Origin: Spirosoma terrae
GTDB lineage: Bacteria > Bacteroidota > Bacteroidia > Cytophagales > Spirosomataceae
Direction of reading: 5' to 3'
NCBI RefSeq assembly: GCF_010435915.1
Contig: NZ_JAAFZH010000002.1
Location: 62,001 to 126,000 of the forward strand
Length of the DNA stretch: 64,000 bases
Shown here: piece after piece, positions 53,432-61,736 of the stretch
Layout: each line of letters begins with the position of its first letter
Numbering within the stretch: position 1 is the first letter of the stretch
Notes under the pieces: generated by a model
Told to the model about the DNA's origin: nothing
The model's database searches: none
What the model saw: the letters and a program-made list of their open reading frames with translations, nothing else
Translations under genes and position numbers: made by a program

Positions 53432-54361
53432 ATGAAGTGGCTTTTGGTGGTTCTGGTCAGCGTAGTAAGCTTCTCCTGTAACAGCATTAATGATATACAA
53501 CCCCCTGACGCTGACTCTGTTTTAATTAAGGCTACTCAGGCAATCAAAAACAGGTATCCTCAGGCAACCGACATACAGTTTGCTACACTCGTCACTGATC
53601 AGTTATGGCAAGCTACCTTTAAACAGCAGTCAACGGCCTATCAAACCCAGGTTAATGCTACGGGAATAGTAACGGTCGTCCTGAAAAAGCTGGATAATAA
53701 TTTTACTCCTTATCAAAGCCTTACCGACCAACTCTCAATTCGAGGGGGAAGCTATTCGGATTTATGGGCAGTGGATGCCGATACCAGCTCAACGAAAATC
53801 ATGACCTATTTCCTGCGAGGGATAACGTACCGGTTAACCTACCGGGAAGATAAAGCCAAAGAACCAGTCATCTCACTGAATCCGTTACCGCTGTATAGCG
53901 TCACTAGTTTGTCTGAGTTACCTCAGCGGATACGTACTTTTTTCTCAACACAAAGTAATGCAGTACGATTTCAGTCAGGACAGGTTATCCGGCTGGCAGG
54001 GGATAAACTTACGTACTGGCTGACTGCCAGTTATCCATCAACGTCGTCAACGACAACCATTTCCTTGATTTTTGATGAGGTAGGAAATCTGAATTGGGTC
54101 GGTTATAACGCCAGTAATGCCCCCATCGTTTATAAGCCAAACAGTGAGGTAGGTGATGCCTCGCTATTAGCCACGATTAGCGCCAATTATCCGCAATTTG
54201 ATCAGTCATCCAATCAGGCCTTTGAAACTTATAATGATGGGTTGGTCAGTGTACGCTACGTTTTTCAGCGAGCCGCAACGACAACTATTACTGAAAACTG
54301 GGAGGTGGGCGCTCAGTGGCCAACCGGGCAGGTAGCTTATGCTATCTATCGGGCCAATTAG
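53432..54361 (+). CDS. PepSY-like lipoprotein
   Basis: 309 residues from ATG 53432 (MKWLLVVLVSV); 23 further open codons upstream are discarded because the lipobox follows from here. The signal ends VVSFSC with the cysteine as lipidation site. About three repeats resemble the PepSY-like (BT_3044-type) fold, for example IKNRYPQATDIQFATLV and ISANYPQFDQSSNQAF. These exported Bacteroidota proteins have no assigned biochemical role. It precedes the ECF sigma gene by 58 bases and may share its message or be a target of it. Confidence 0.7.
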   Translation: MKWLLVVLVSVVSFSCNSINDIQPPDADSVLIKATQAIKNRYPQATDIQFATLVTDQLWQATFKQQSTAYQTQVNATGIVTVVLKKLDNNFTPYQSLTDQLSIRGGSYSDLWAVDADTSSTKIMTYFLRGITYRLTYREDKAKEPVISLNPLPLYSVTSLSELPQRIRTFFSTQSNAVRFQSGQVIRLAGDKLTYWLTASYPSTSSTTTISLIFDEVGNLNWVGYNASNAPIVYKPNSEVGDASLLATISANYPQFDQSSNQAFETYNDGLVSVRYVFQRAATTTITENWEVGAQWPTGQVAYAIYRAN

Positions 54362-54419
54362 CCATTCCAATCCCTAACTCTTACCTTTTTAAGGCATCTC
54401 TTCACCGGATGCTTACCTG

Positions 54420-55004
54420 ATGAAATTATTTCGTTCAAAACAGGCCAATTCACTAACGGAGCTCGTCAAGGCCTGTCAAAAGCAGGATCATCAGGCGCAG
54501 GTTCAATTGTATGAACGATACAAGGGTAGACTCATGGGCATTTGCCTGCGTTACGCCCGCACGGAGGCCGAAGCCGAAGATATTTTCCAGGAAGGGATTC
54601 TGAAAATCTTTGACCGGATTGGCGATTTGAAAAAGCCGGAGTCTGTGGATAGCTGGGTTAAAACGGTCATGATCCGTTATGCCATTGATTATTACAATCA
54701 AGTTACGAAAGGGCAGAAGCAACTCATCTCTACGGATTATATTGAGACGGAGTGGGAGTCGGACGATTATCAGAATCTATTCAGTAAGCTCCATACAGAA
54801 GTATTGCTGGAGACCATCAATGAATTGCCAGAGGGCTACCGAATGGTGATTAATCTCTATTTTGTGGATGGCTATTCCCATGCCGAAATTGCGCAGCTGC
54901 TTGGTATTTCGGAAGGAACATCTCGTTCTCAGCTCTTACGCGGACGTAATTTATTGATCAAAAAGTTGGACCTTAAAGGCGTTAAACAACATGAAAAATT
55001 CTAA
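54420..55004 (+). CDS. ECF-type RNA polymerase sigma factor
   Basis: 194 residues. Region 2 is visible as LMGICLRYARTEAEAEDIFQEG and the -10-binding KIFDRIGDLKKPE segment with SWVKTVMIRYAIDYYNQ; region 4 is INELPEGYRMVINLYFVDGYSHAEIAQLLGI followed by SEGTSRSQLLRGRNLL. It directs RNA polymerase to a set of stress or envelope genes. The next gene begins inside its last codons (14-base overlap), so the two are coupled. Confidence 0.93.
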   Translation: MKLFRSKQANSLTELVKACQKQDHQAQVQLYERYKGRLMGICLRYARTEAEAEDIFQEGILKIFDRIGDLKKPESVDSWVKTVMIRYAIDYYNQVTKGQKQLISTDYIETEWESDDYQNLFSKLHTEVLLETINELPEGYRMVINLYFVDGYSHAEIAQLLGISEGTSRSQLLRGRNLLIKKLDLKGVKQHEKF

Positions 55005-56475
55005 CCATGAGCTAAATAAGGCGCTGAGAAAGTTCCTACAGCATTCGTTAGGGAATCATGCTGTAGCGCCAAAACCTGCCGTTGATGCTGCTATCCTTAA
55101 AGCGCTGCAGCAGAAACAACTGGACCAGGAACGTTCGAAGCAGCGCCGAAAACGAATAGGTACAGCTGGGCTGGCTTTATTACTCGTACTGTTTATTTTG
55201 CCGCTTACATGGACCGTCATGCAGCGGTCAACCCCGTTCCTTAATCAAGAAAACACAATTACGCGAAAGGTAATAGAGCGCTCGCCTGTTCGGCCAGAGG
55301 CCATGCCGAATAGCTCCCGATCTCTTTCTGAACAAAACGTTTCCAGCTCGTCAAACGACAACACGTTAACGGCATCCCGTTCCGCTCGTCACGCTAAAAG
55401 GTCAGTAGCGCAGACTTTGGAGAAGCTGCCTGAAATCGTAACGGCCAAGGTGTCGGCTAAACCGTACTCAATAGCCGTTCCAGCCGGGAAATCCGGGCAA
55501 AATGAACGTAGCGCGCCTGAGCGATTTGCTTCTTCCCATAATCAGCCTCAGAAGATCAGAGTTATCAATAACCGTAGTACCTACCAAACTGCTACGTTGG
55601 TAACCAATAAACAATCGACACCGCCAGTTGCTCCGCCTGTAGTAATTAACCAGGGCTCATCACTCCCGGTAGCTTACGTATCGTCCGCAGAGGAAACCTT
55701 GGTAGGGACAACCGATTCGTTGTTATCAGATCCGGTAGAAGAACTTACGTTGTTGAACCCCATTGTATTACCTACGTTGACTCATCTGCAGATAGCATCA
55801 ACTTTCAGAACTATTCAGCCCCTAAGTCGTCCCTATCAGGCTAAATCGAGACGGCAACGGACCGTGATTGAGGAAACGAACGGATTGCATTGGTTGCTTA
55901 ACGTAGTGCCCCTAACCACCAGACAGCGCGTAATACTATTGCCTAATTCAGAAGCCAGAGTACAGGATGTTCGGTTTTCCAGCCAATTGAACCAATCGGC
56001 TGGCTACAAACTAACCGTGGGCGCCGAAAAGAAAGGGTTTCAGGTGATGCTCAGTTATACGCAACTTCAAATGCGTTCGACGTATGCTTATAGTACGGAT
56101 CGGTATGTCGTGGAAGAAAACAAAAATCAGTATAGTATAAAACGGCTTGGAACCCCCGCCACGACAGCGCTCTCCATTCAATTGGCGGGAGTAGTTGTCA
56201 GGAAACAACTGGTTATTAACAATCCGGTCCTGGGACGTCTTTTTGCCAATGTGGGCCTGGAGTACGCTCGCTCGCTGGAATCAGCTCCTCAGCAGTTTCT
56301 GTTTGCCAGTGCATCGGTTGGTAAACTAATCGAGTTGGCTCAGGGTACTACTCTCTGCATTGGACCATACGTTGACTATAGCTTCAATAAGCTTCAGCCC
56401 GTTGAGCAACTACAGATTCGACCCTATCAGGCAGGGTTGTCCTTTTCTATTCGGCTGAAGCAGCCCACCCACTAA
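54991..56475 (+). CDS. Membrane protein downstream of ECF sigma factor (possible anti-sigma/beta-barrel fusion)
   Basis: 494 residues. A 55-residue N-terminal cytoplasmic part (NKALRKFLQHSLGNHA, basic at KQRRKRIG) precedes one membrane helix at about 58-76 (GLALLLVLFILPLTWTVM). A long serine/threonine/proline-rich periplasmic linker (about residues 80-290) follows, and then a C-terminal 180 residues with beta-strand periodicity ending in SFSIRLKQP, similar to PorT-like outer-membrane barrels. The overlap with the sigma gene suggests that the N-terminus acts as an anti-sigma factor. This combined layout would connect outer and inner membrane in one chain. The barrel assignment is tentative. 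Confidence 0.6.
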   Translation: MKNSNHELNKALRKFLQHSLGNHAVAPKPAVDAAILKALQQKQLDQERSKQRRKRIGTAGLALLLVLFILPLTWTVMQRSTPFLNQENTITRKVIERSPVRPEAMPNSSRSLSEQNVSSSSNDNTLTASRSARHAKRSVAQTLEKLPEIVTAKVSAKPYSIAVPAGKSGQNERSAPERFASSHNQPQKIRVINNRSTYQTATLVTNKQSTPPVAPPVVINQGSSLPVAYVSSAEETLVGTTDSLLSDPVEELTLLNPIVLPTLTHLQIASTFRTIQPLSRPYQAKSRRQRTVIEETNGLHWLLNVVPLTTRQRVILLPNSEARVQDVRFSSQLNQSAGYKLTVGAEKKGFQVMLSYTQLQMRSTYAYSTDRYVVEENKNQYSIKRLGTPATTALSIQLAGVVVRKQLVINNPVLGRLFANVGLEYARSLESAPQQFLFASASVGKLIELAQGTTLCIGPYVDYSFNKLQPVEQLQIRPYQAGLSFSIRLKQPTH

Positions 56476-56480
56476 AAAAA

Positions 56481-56505
56481 TGACCACGGGAATAGCCCGT
56501 GGTCA
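56481..56505 (-). terminator. Terminator of the minus-strand lipoprotein gene
   Basis: A perfect 10-bp stem (56481-56490 with 56496-56505), 5-nt loop, followed on the minus strand by seven T residues. It directly follows the stops of both convergent genes. Confidence 0.85.
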
Positions 56506-56529
56506 ACATGCAGTCTGTGCTGTGGTCTC

Positions 56530-57768
56530 TTAGAGGTTTTTGTACCGAGCCGTAAATGGATTGAGTTTGAAGGGAGTCATGTCATAGAAATTGGTTTGTG
56601 TACCTTCGGTTCCTATCAGATTCCCATTTTCATCGTATGAGTAGGTGTACTCACTGGAGAAGATCGTACCGCGCTGTTCCGGTTTCAACTGGTCACTAAC
56701 ATAAGCGTTTATAAATTCTTCTTTACTCGCCTTATTCCATTTGTTGAGATACCATTTGGTTACCTTAATCGCGGAAAGCTCCTCCTTGGGAATCTGCGTA
56801 AAGTCGAAACCTGGTTGATCGATACCGGTTTTCAATTTCCACAAGAAATAGTCTGTTTTTGTGATCAAGGTCTCCTGACCCGTATAGGTGTAGGTGAGGA
56901 CCTGTGGCATCTCCTGTGTCCATTGGCCGGTAAACTGGAAAAACATGAAATTCATATTATCTCGCTCCTCATGCCGGTCAAAACTATAATCAATCAATCG
57001 CCCCATATCATAGCTAGGTTTGAAAGGAGTCATTACGGTCATATTCGTGACCCGACGTGTAATTCGCCCTTGACTGTCATACGTATTGTTCTCAAACAAA
57101 ACAGAGTTTTTGACTCGTCGGCTTAAAATACGATGATTTGTATCGTATACATAGTCCCAATCACGGGTAACTACTGGTGCTCCATCTGCAGAATATAGGA
57201 TTTCGGTTAACGGATTACCATACGTATCATACTTGGCTTCATATAAGGTTTTAGTACCTAATTTTTCCTGGGTGAGCAGACCGTTTTCCGTGAAGGTCCG
57301 AAACCGTTCGGAAACGACCGATTTTTCGCCTTTTTTGGCGTTAACTGTATAAGCAATTTCGTGGGTAATATTATTCGTATTGCCTTGGTACTCATATTCG
57401 TTGATTAGTTGCCGGTCGGGGTCAACAAAAGGCGGACTTCCCGGACAGCAGGATTGGAGACCCAGTTCGTTAAAAGTCTGAGTGGTTTTCTTAACACGTA
57501 ACAAAGCGTCGTATTCCGGCTTGACTGAACTGGTGTACGTACCGGTAGGCACAACGCCAAACGGATAAAAGACAGATACTTTTGCCAGGGACGGTAAACC
57601 ATTCGCATCATATTCGGTGACCTCATAGGTGCCCGGGAAATTGGTCGTATACGTCAATACACTTCGGTTGGACGTAGTGGCTGTTGGCGGTCCCGCAGGA
57701 TCAGGTTCGTTTTTTTGACAGCTAATCGCACCAATCAGGACGCAGAACAGGATGAAAGCTTTTTTCAT
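56530..57768 (-). CDS. YD-repeat-like lipoprotein
   Basis: 412 residues from ATG 57768 (MKKAFILFCVLIGAISC), chosen because the lipobox AISC follows from here; 27 open codons upstream are discarded. The mature protein begins QKNEPDPAGPP. Repeated segments such as YDANGLPSL, YDTYGNPL, YDSQGRITR and YDENGNLIG resemble the YD/RHS-like repeats of cell-surface lipoproteins in Bacteroidota (DUF4595-like). There is no toxin tip. The function is unknown. It ends in a good terminator. Confidence 0.7.
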   Translation of the reverse strand: MKKAFILFCVLIGAISCQKNEPDPAGPPTATTSNRSVLTYTTNFPGTYEVTEYDANGLPSLAKVSVFYPFGVVPTGTYTSSVKPEYDALLRVKKTTQTFNELGLQSCCPGSPPFVDPDRQLINEYEYQGNTNNITHEIAYTVNAKKGEKSVVSERFRTFTENGLLTQEKLGTKTLYEAKYDTYGNPLTEILYSADGAPVVTRDWDYVYDTNHRILSRRVKNSVLFENNTYDSQGRITRRVTNMTVMTPFKPSYDMGRLIDYSFDRHEERDNMNFMFFQFTGQWTQEMPQVLTYTYTGQETLITKTDYFLWKLKTGIDQPGFDFTQIPKEELSAIKVTKWYLNKWNKASKEEFINAYVSDQLKPEQRGTIFSSEYTYSYDENGNLIGTEGTQTNFYDMTPFKLNPFTARYKNL

Positions 57769-58212
57769 AGTCATGTAATAGGAAAATAGGGAAATAGCAC
57801 AATGCTTAATCGTCTGTATAGACCGAAAGCAGACGCCTAAACGTTGCATCTAAAAAAGGCTGATTAGGCTAATCAATTGCTTTTGGCCTATGATGCAACA
57901 TCTCCTATAGGCCATCAACATTAACTTTGTGTGAAATTGCGCCCAGTAGCCCGATCAAATTACTCTCTCCCTAATCAATAGCTTTATAAGGAATAAATGA
58001 GTTACGCTACAAGCTTTCATTAGCCAATAGCCATTGCAGGGCAACCGCAGCTGGTAATTTAAAGGGGTTTCGTTCTATTGGGAATTCTAGCCTGCTTCTG
58101 TTCCTGGCGCCCTTTCCTTATTTCATTCGATATATTTTGTGAAACATTCCGTGGAACATCCTTGGATTCGTGGAAACTATCCGGCATATTTGGGACTGCA
58201 ACGCACAGACCG
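57769..58212. other. Intergenic region upstream of parA
   Basis: 444 bases between divergent genes. It contains a TAACTTTG box at 57922-57929 (exact TAnnTTTG), with no clear -33, and a pair of GTGRAACA half-sites at 58139-58158 beside TATATTTTG. No gene is supported. Confidence 0.4.
58139..58158 (+). promoter_or_regulatory. Direct repeat of parS-like half-sites upstream of parA
   Basis: GTGAAACA (58139-58146) and GTGGAACA (58151-58158) are repeated with a 4-base spacer. Canonical parS is an inverted pair of this half-site (TGTTnCAC/GTGnAACA), so this is not a canonical site. It lies 55 bases before the parA ATG and next to a TATATTTTG sequence, so it might serve as an operator for ParB or another factor. 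Confidence 0.35.
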
Positions 58213-58995
58213 ATGGGTAAAGTCATTGCTATCGCCAACCAAAAGGGGGGCGTCGGTAAAACTACAACAACAATCAATTTGGCCGCCAGCTTGGCCGCCC
58301 TCGAATTTCAAACGCTTATTGTAGATGCAGATCCGCAGGCGAATTCAACCTCTGGACTGGGATACAATCCTAAAGAAATCGAGAACAGTATTTACGAGTG
58401 TATGGTCGAAGGGGTTCGTCCACAGGATGCGATTATCCAGACGGATTTTCCAAACCTGAACCTATTGCCTTCTCATATCGATCTCGTTGGTGCTGAAATA
58501 GAGATGATCAATCTTCAGAATCGGGAAGATAAGATGAAAGAAGCGCTCGACAGCATTCGCGACGAGTACGATTTCATTATTATCGACTGTTCGCCGTCGC
58601 TGGGGCTGATCACGATCAATAGCTTAACGGCTGCCGATTCAGTTATTATTCCGGTTCAGTGCGAATATTTTGCACTCGAAGGCCTGGGTAAACTGCTGAA
58701 TACGATCAAAATCATTCAGTCGCGGTTGAATACGCACCTCTCTATTGAAGGTATCCTGCTGACGATGTATGATCTACGTGTTCGGTTGTCGAATCAGGTG
58801 GTAGGTGAAGTAACCAGCCATTTCCAGCAAATGGTATTTAATACCATTATTCCCCGGAATATTCGATTAAGCGAATCGCCCAGCTTTGGTGTTCCGGCGC
58901 TTGCACAAGATGCCGATAGTAAGGGAGCCGTCAGCTACTTAAATCTTGCCCGTGAAATTCTGGCAAAAAATGGCATGATGCCGCAGGAAGTTTAA
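58213..58995 (+). CDS. parA: Chromosome-partitioning ATPase ParA (Soj)
   Basis: 260 residues from ATG 58213 ([13 protein letters not shown]); 45 further open codons upstream are not conserved. The deviant Walker A is KGGVGKTTT (residues 11-19). Walker A' is [14 protein letters not shown], and the switch/ATPase motif [33 protein letters not shown] is typical of ParA. ATP-bound ParA binds DNA non-specifically and moves the ParB-parS complex. It is followed by parB after a 90-base gap, and by DUF5683, dapB and lepB. Confidence 0.96.
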   Translation: MGKVIAIANQKGGVGKTTTTINLAASLAALEFQTLIVDADPQANSTSGLGYNPKEIENSIYECMVEGVRPQDAIIQTDFPNLNLLPSHIDLVGAEIEMINLQNREDKMKEALDSIRDEYDFIIIDCSPSLGLITINSLTAADSVIIPVQCEYFALEGLGKLLNTIKIIQSRLNTHLSIEGILLTMYDLRVRLSNQVVGEVTSHFQQMVFNTIIPRNIRLSESPSFGVPALAQDADSKGAVSYLNLAREILAKNGMMPQEV

Positions 58996-58998
58996 ACT

Positions 58999-59077
58999 AT
59001 GTATGATGTCTGATACAGCATGTATGGCTACCTATACGGAGTATACATACTAAGTCATACATCCTATATCATACATC
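58999..59077. repeat. Short inverted and direct repeats between parA and parB
   Basis: ATGTATGAT (58999-59007) is the reverse complement of ATCATACAT (59068-59076). TCATACATC occurs twice in direct orientation (59055-59063 and 59069-59077). They may fold near the parB start or bind a regulator; no known motif was matched. Confidence 0.4.
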
Positions 59078-59085
59078 TTTTACGC

Positions 59086-60006
59086 ATGGACAACGCGAAC
59101 ACCAAAGCACCGAATAAGAAGATGATTGGATTGGGCCGTGGCTTAGGTGCCTTGTTGCACGACAGCGAAGCGGTTAACCGGCAGTCGAAAACATCGCCGT
59201 TTGAGTCCATTAGTACCATGACCGAAATCAGCTTATTGCTGATTGAGACCAACCCTTTTCAGCCTCGTAGCCGTTTTGATGAAGAAGCTCTCCATGAACT
59301 GGCCGAATCAATTCGGGTTCAGGGCATTATTCAGCCCATTACGGTTCGTCAGTTAGGAAAAGATCGATACCAGTTAATTTCCGGTGAACGTCGGCTTCAG
59401 GCATCTAAGCTGATCGGGATGACGCACATCCCGGCTTATGTTCGGACAGCGAATGACCAGCAAATGCTGGAAATGGCGCTGATCGAGAACATTCAGCGCG
59501 AAAATCTTAACTCTATTGAAATTGCCCTTAGCTACCAGCGGCTTATCACCGAATGTAGCCTGAAGCAGGAAGAATTGGGTGAACGCGTTGGTAAAAACCG
59601 TACTACGGTCAATAACTACATCCGGCTCCTGAAGCTGCCGCCGGTTATTCAGGCGGCCCTGCGCGATAATAAAATTTCGATGGGCCATGCCAGGGCTATT
59701 ATCAACATCGAAAACCCGGACTCACAAATTCGTCTGTTCAATAGAACCATCGACGAAGAATGGTCAGTTCGGAAAGTAGAAGAGGCTGTTCGGAATCTGT
59801 CCGAAGAAACGCTGGAACCCGTTGCGTCGCGCCGTGTAACCCTGCCTAAACAGGAAATGCGGAGCCTTCAATTTAAGTTGTCGTCGATGTTTGGTACAAA
59901 AGTTTCCATCAAGGCCGACGAAAAGCATAAGGGAGAAATCAAAATTCCATTTACTTCTCAGGAAGAGCTGGCTAAAATTCTGGAAGTCCTCAATTCGCAA
60001 ACGTGA
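59086..60006 (+). CDS. parB: Chromosome-partitioning protein ParB (Spo0J)
   Basis: 306 residues from ATG 59086 (MDNANTKAPNKK). The N-terminal ParA-stimulating part has GLGRGLGALL with the basic residues expected there. The ParB/Srx-type CTP-binding domain shows NPFQPRSRF and IRVQGIIQPITVR, then GERRLQASK and ALIENIQRENLNSIE. The helix-turn-helix for parS is QEELGERVGKNRTTVNNYIRLLKLP. The C-terminal part dimerises. It overlaps an in-frame start of the next protein's long frame by 4 bases. Confidence 0.96.
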   Translation: MDNANTKAPNKKMIGLGRGLGALLHDSEAVNRQSKTSPFESISTMTEISLLLIETNPFQPRSRFDEEALHELAESIRVQGIIQPITVRQLGKDRYQLISGERRLQASKLIGMTHIPAYVRTANDQQMLEMALIENIQRENLNSIEIALSYQRLITECSLKQEELGERVGKNRTTVNNYIRLLKLPPVIQAALRDNKISMGHARAIINIENPDSQIRLFNRTIDEEWSVRKVEEAVRNLSEETLEPVASRRVTLPKQEMRSLQFKLSSMFGTKVSIKADEKHKGEIKIPFTSQEELAKILEVLNSQT

Positions 60007-60074
60007 CCGTGTTAAATTACCTTAAAAGGGTGAACAGGTGGTCAGAAGAAGTGTGGATGGAGCGTTTCTCCTGT

Positions 60075-60824
60075 ATGAAACAAGGCTCTCTCCTTACTGT
60101 CCTCTTGTTCGCCTTGTCGGTCAGTTCTTTATTTGCACAGAATCCTGCTATTACGCCAGCACCGACACCAGCCCCCGTCGATTCGACCCGGCAGCTACGT
60201 TCGGCGTCCGATTCCATTCCGCAGTCGGTAGAACGTAATGGAATCAAGGTCGGCAATTCAATACTGCAACCAGACAACGATTCTACGTCGCTAGCGACTG
60301 ATACCGTTCGACTGACGGCGAAGCAGGAAGCCGAAATTCGTAGAATTGTTCCCCGCAAAGCCACGATACGGTCGCTTATGCTGCCCGGTTTGGGGCAAGC
60401 CTACAACCGCCAATATTATAAGATCCCATTCATCTACGCGGGTTTTGGCGTGATGGGGTACCTGTTTGTCAAGTATCGCGATTTAGCCAATCAGGCGGAG
60501 AACGGGTATCGGGAGTTGTTGTATGGGCGTGAGGTTTCTAAAGGGGTATTTGAGCCAGTCACTCAGGTTATTATTGGCGAGCAAATCGTAAAAACGACAA
60601 CGGTTGCAAAGGCATACTATGATTTGTATCGTCGTTATCGGGATATGAACATCTTGCTGTCGGTGGCGCTATGGGGAATCAATATCGTGGAAGCCAACGT
60701 AGCAGCCCATCTGAAAACATTTGATCTGTCGGACGATATTTCAATGCGCGTTCAGCCGAACGTATTACCTATTCCTGGTGCCGGACTAGTGCCGGGCGTG
60801 CGAGTTGCCTTTACCTTTAAATGA
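60075..60824 (+). CDS. DUF5683 family protein
   Basis: 249 residues from ATG 60075 (MKQGSLLTVLLF), which gives a signal peptide ending SLFAQ; the frame is open back to 60003, where it overlaps parB. A Thr/Pro-rich linker is followed by the DUF5683 core: PRKATIRSLMLPGLGQAYNRQYYKIPF, then YAGFGVMGYLFVKYR, with a second hydrophobic segment. The family is exported or membrane-bound and of unknown function; it is regularly found between parB and dapB in Bacteroidota, which supports the assignment. Confidence 0.85.
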   Translation: MKQGSLLTVLLFALSVSSLFAQNPAITPAPTPAPVDSTRQLRSASDSIPQSVERNGIKVGNSILQPDNDSTSLATDTVRLTAKQEAEIRRIVPRKATIRSLMLPGLGQAYNRQYYKIPFIYAGFGVMGYLFVKYRDLANQAENGYRELLYGREVSKGVFEPVTQVIIGEQIVKTTTVAKAYYDLYRRYRDMNILLSVALWGINIVEANVAAHLKTFDLSDDISMRVQPNVLPIPGAGLVPGVRVAFTFK

Positions 60825-60849
60825 CCCTCATCGTTTATACCTACTTTTG
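60815..60849 (+). promoter_or_regulatory. Putative promoter of dapB
   Basis: TACTTTTG (60842-60849) matches TAnnTTTG exactly. CTTTAA (60815-60820) lies 21 bases upstream, a TTTG-like -33 with a last-base mismatch. Transcription would start near 60856, 17 bases before the dapB ATG. Confidence 0.4.
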
Positions 60850-60872
60850 TCAGCGATGAATCCGAATAAACT

Positions 60873-61616
60873 ATGAATATACTTCTTCTTGGCTACGGTA
60901 AAATGGGAAAAGCCATTGAGCAATTAGCGCTCGACCGGGGCCACCAAATAGCTGCGCGTATTGATGCTAATAATGTTGATGAGCTGGAAACTACTTCATC
61001 CGATGCGGTTGACGTTGTGATTGAGTTTAGCTCACCAGAATCGGCATTCGAAAATATTAAATATTGCCTGGAACGTGGCTGGCCGGTCGTTTGTGGAACG
61101 ACTGGATGGTTAAGCCATCGGGCTGAAATTGAACAGCTTTGCCGGGATAAAAAAGGGGCTTTTTTCTACGCGTCGAACTATAGCATTGGCGTGAATCTGT
61201 TCTTTCGGTTAAATAAGACGCTGGCAAAGTTCATGCGCCAGTACCCTTCTTACCAGGTGTCGATGACCGAAGTTCACCATACCGAAAAGAAAGATGCTCC
61301 CAGCGGTACGGCCATTACCCTGGCAGAAGGTATTCTGGAGCAGTTACCCACAAAAAAACGGTGGGTAAATCGGGAAGGCGATCAGCCGCAGTCGCTGATC
61401 GATTCGACGGATGCGGTCGAAATAGAATCACTACGGGAAGGGACTGTTCCCGGTACTCACGTTATTCGTTATGATTCTGAGGTTGACCAGATCGAGATTA
61501 AGCACACCGCTCACAGCCGACAAGGATTTGCACTGGGTGCCGTTGTGGCGGCCGAATGGCTCAATGGCCGGGAAGGGATTTTCGGAATGGACGATCTGCT
61601 GGGAAGCGATGAATGA
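60873..61616 (+). CDS. dapB: 4-hydroxy-tetrahydrodipicolinate reductase (dapB)
   Basis: 247 residues. The NAD(P)-binding N-terminus is ILLLGYGKMGKAI. The substrate-binding domain contains EVHHTEKKDAPSGTAITLAEGI with the catalytic histidine pair and lysine, and CGTTGWL precedes it. The enzyme makes tetrahydrodipicolinate for lysine and meso-diaminopimelate, the latter a component of peptidoglycan. The sequence SNYSIGVNLFFRL is family typical. It is flanked by lepB and DUF5683, the conserved Bacteroidota order. Confidence 0.95.
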   Translation: MNILLLGYGKMGKAIEQLALDRGHQIAARIDANNVDELETTSSDAVDVVIEFSSPESAFENIKYCLERGWPVVCGTTGWLSHRAEIEQLCRDKKGAFFYASNYSIGVNLFFRLNKTLAKFMRQYPSYQVSMTEVHHTEKKDAPSGTAITLAEGILEQLPTKKRWVNREGDQPQSLIDSTDAVEIESLREGTVPGTHVIRYDSEVDQIEIKHTAHSRQGFALGAVVAAEWLNGREGIFGMDDLLGSDE

Positions 61617-61617
61617 T

Positions 61618-61728
61618 AATTATGAATGGTGCACACACATAAAACCGGTGCATCTTCGTAATTTCGTTATTCAGTTCGTTGATTATGAACGAACATCGCT
61701 CGGTACTACTAATTTATCATTCATAATT
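61618..61728. repeat. 11-bp inverted repeat in the dapB-lepB gap
   Basis: AATTATGAATG (61618-61628) is the reverse complement of CATTCATAATT (61718-61728). Within it TTCGTT and AACGAA form a smaller hairpin near 61676-61694. It begins just after the dapB stop and ends 8 bases before lepB, so it could shape the intergenic mRNA. Confidence 0.4.
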
Positions 61729-61736
61729 CATCATTA

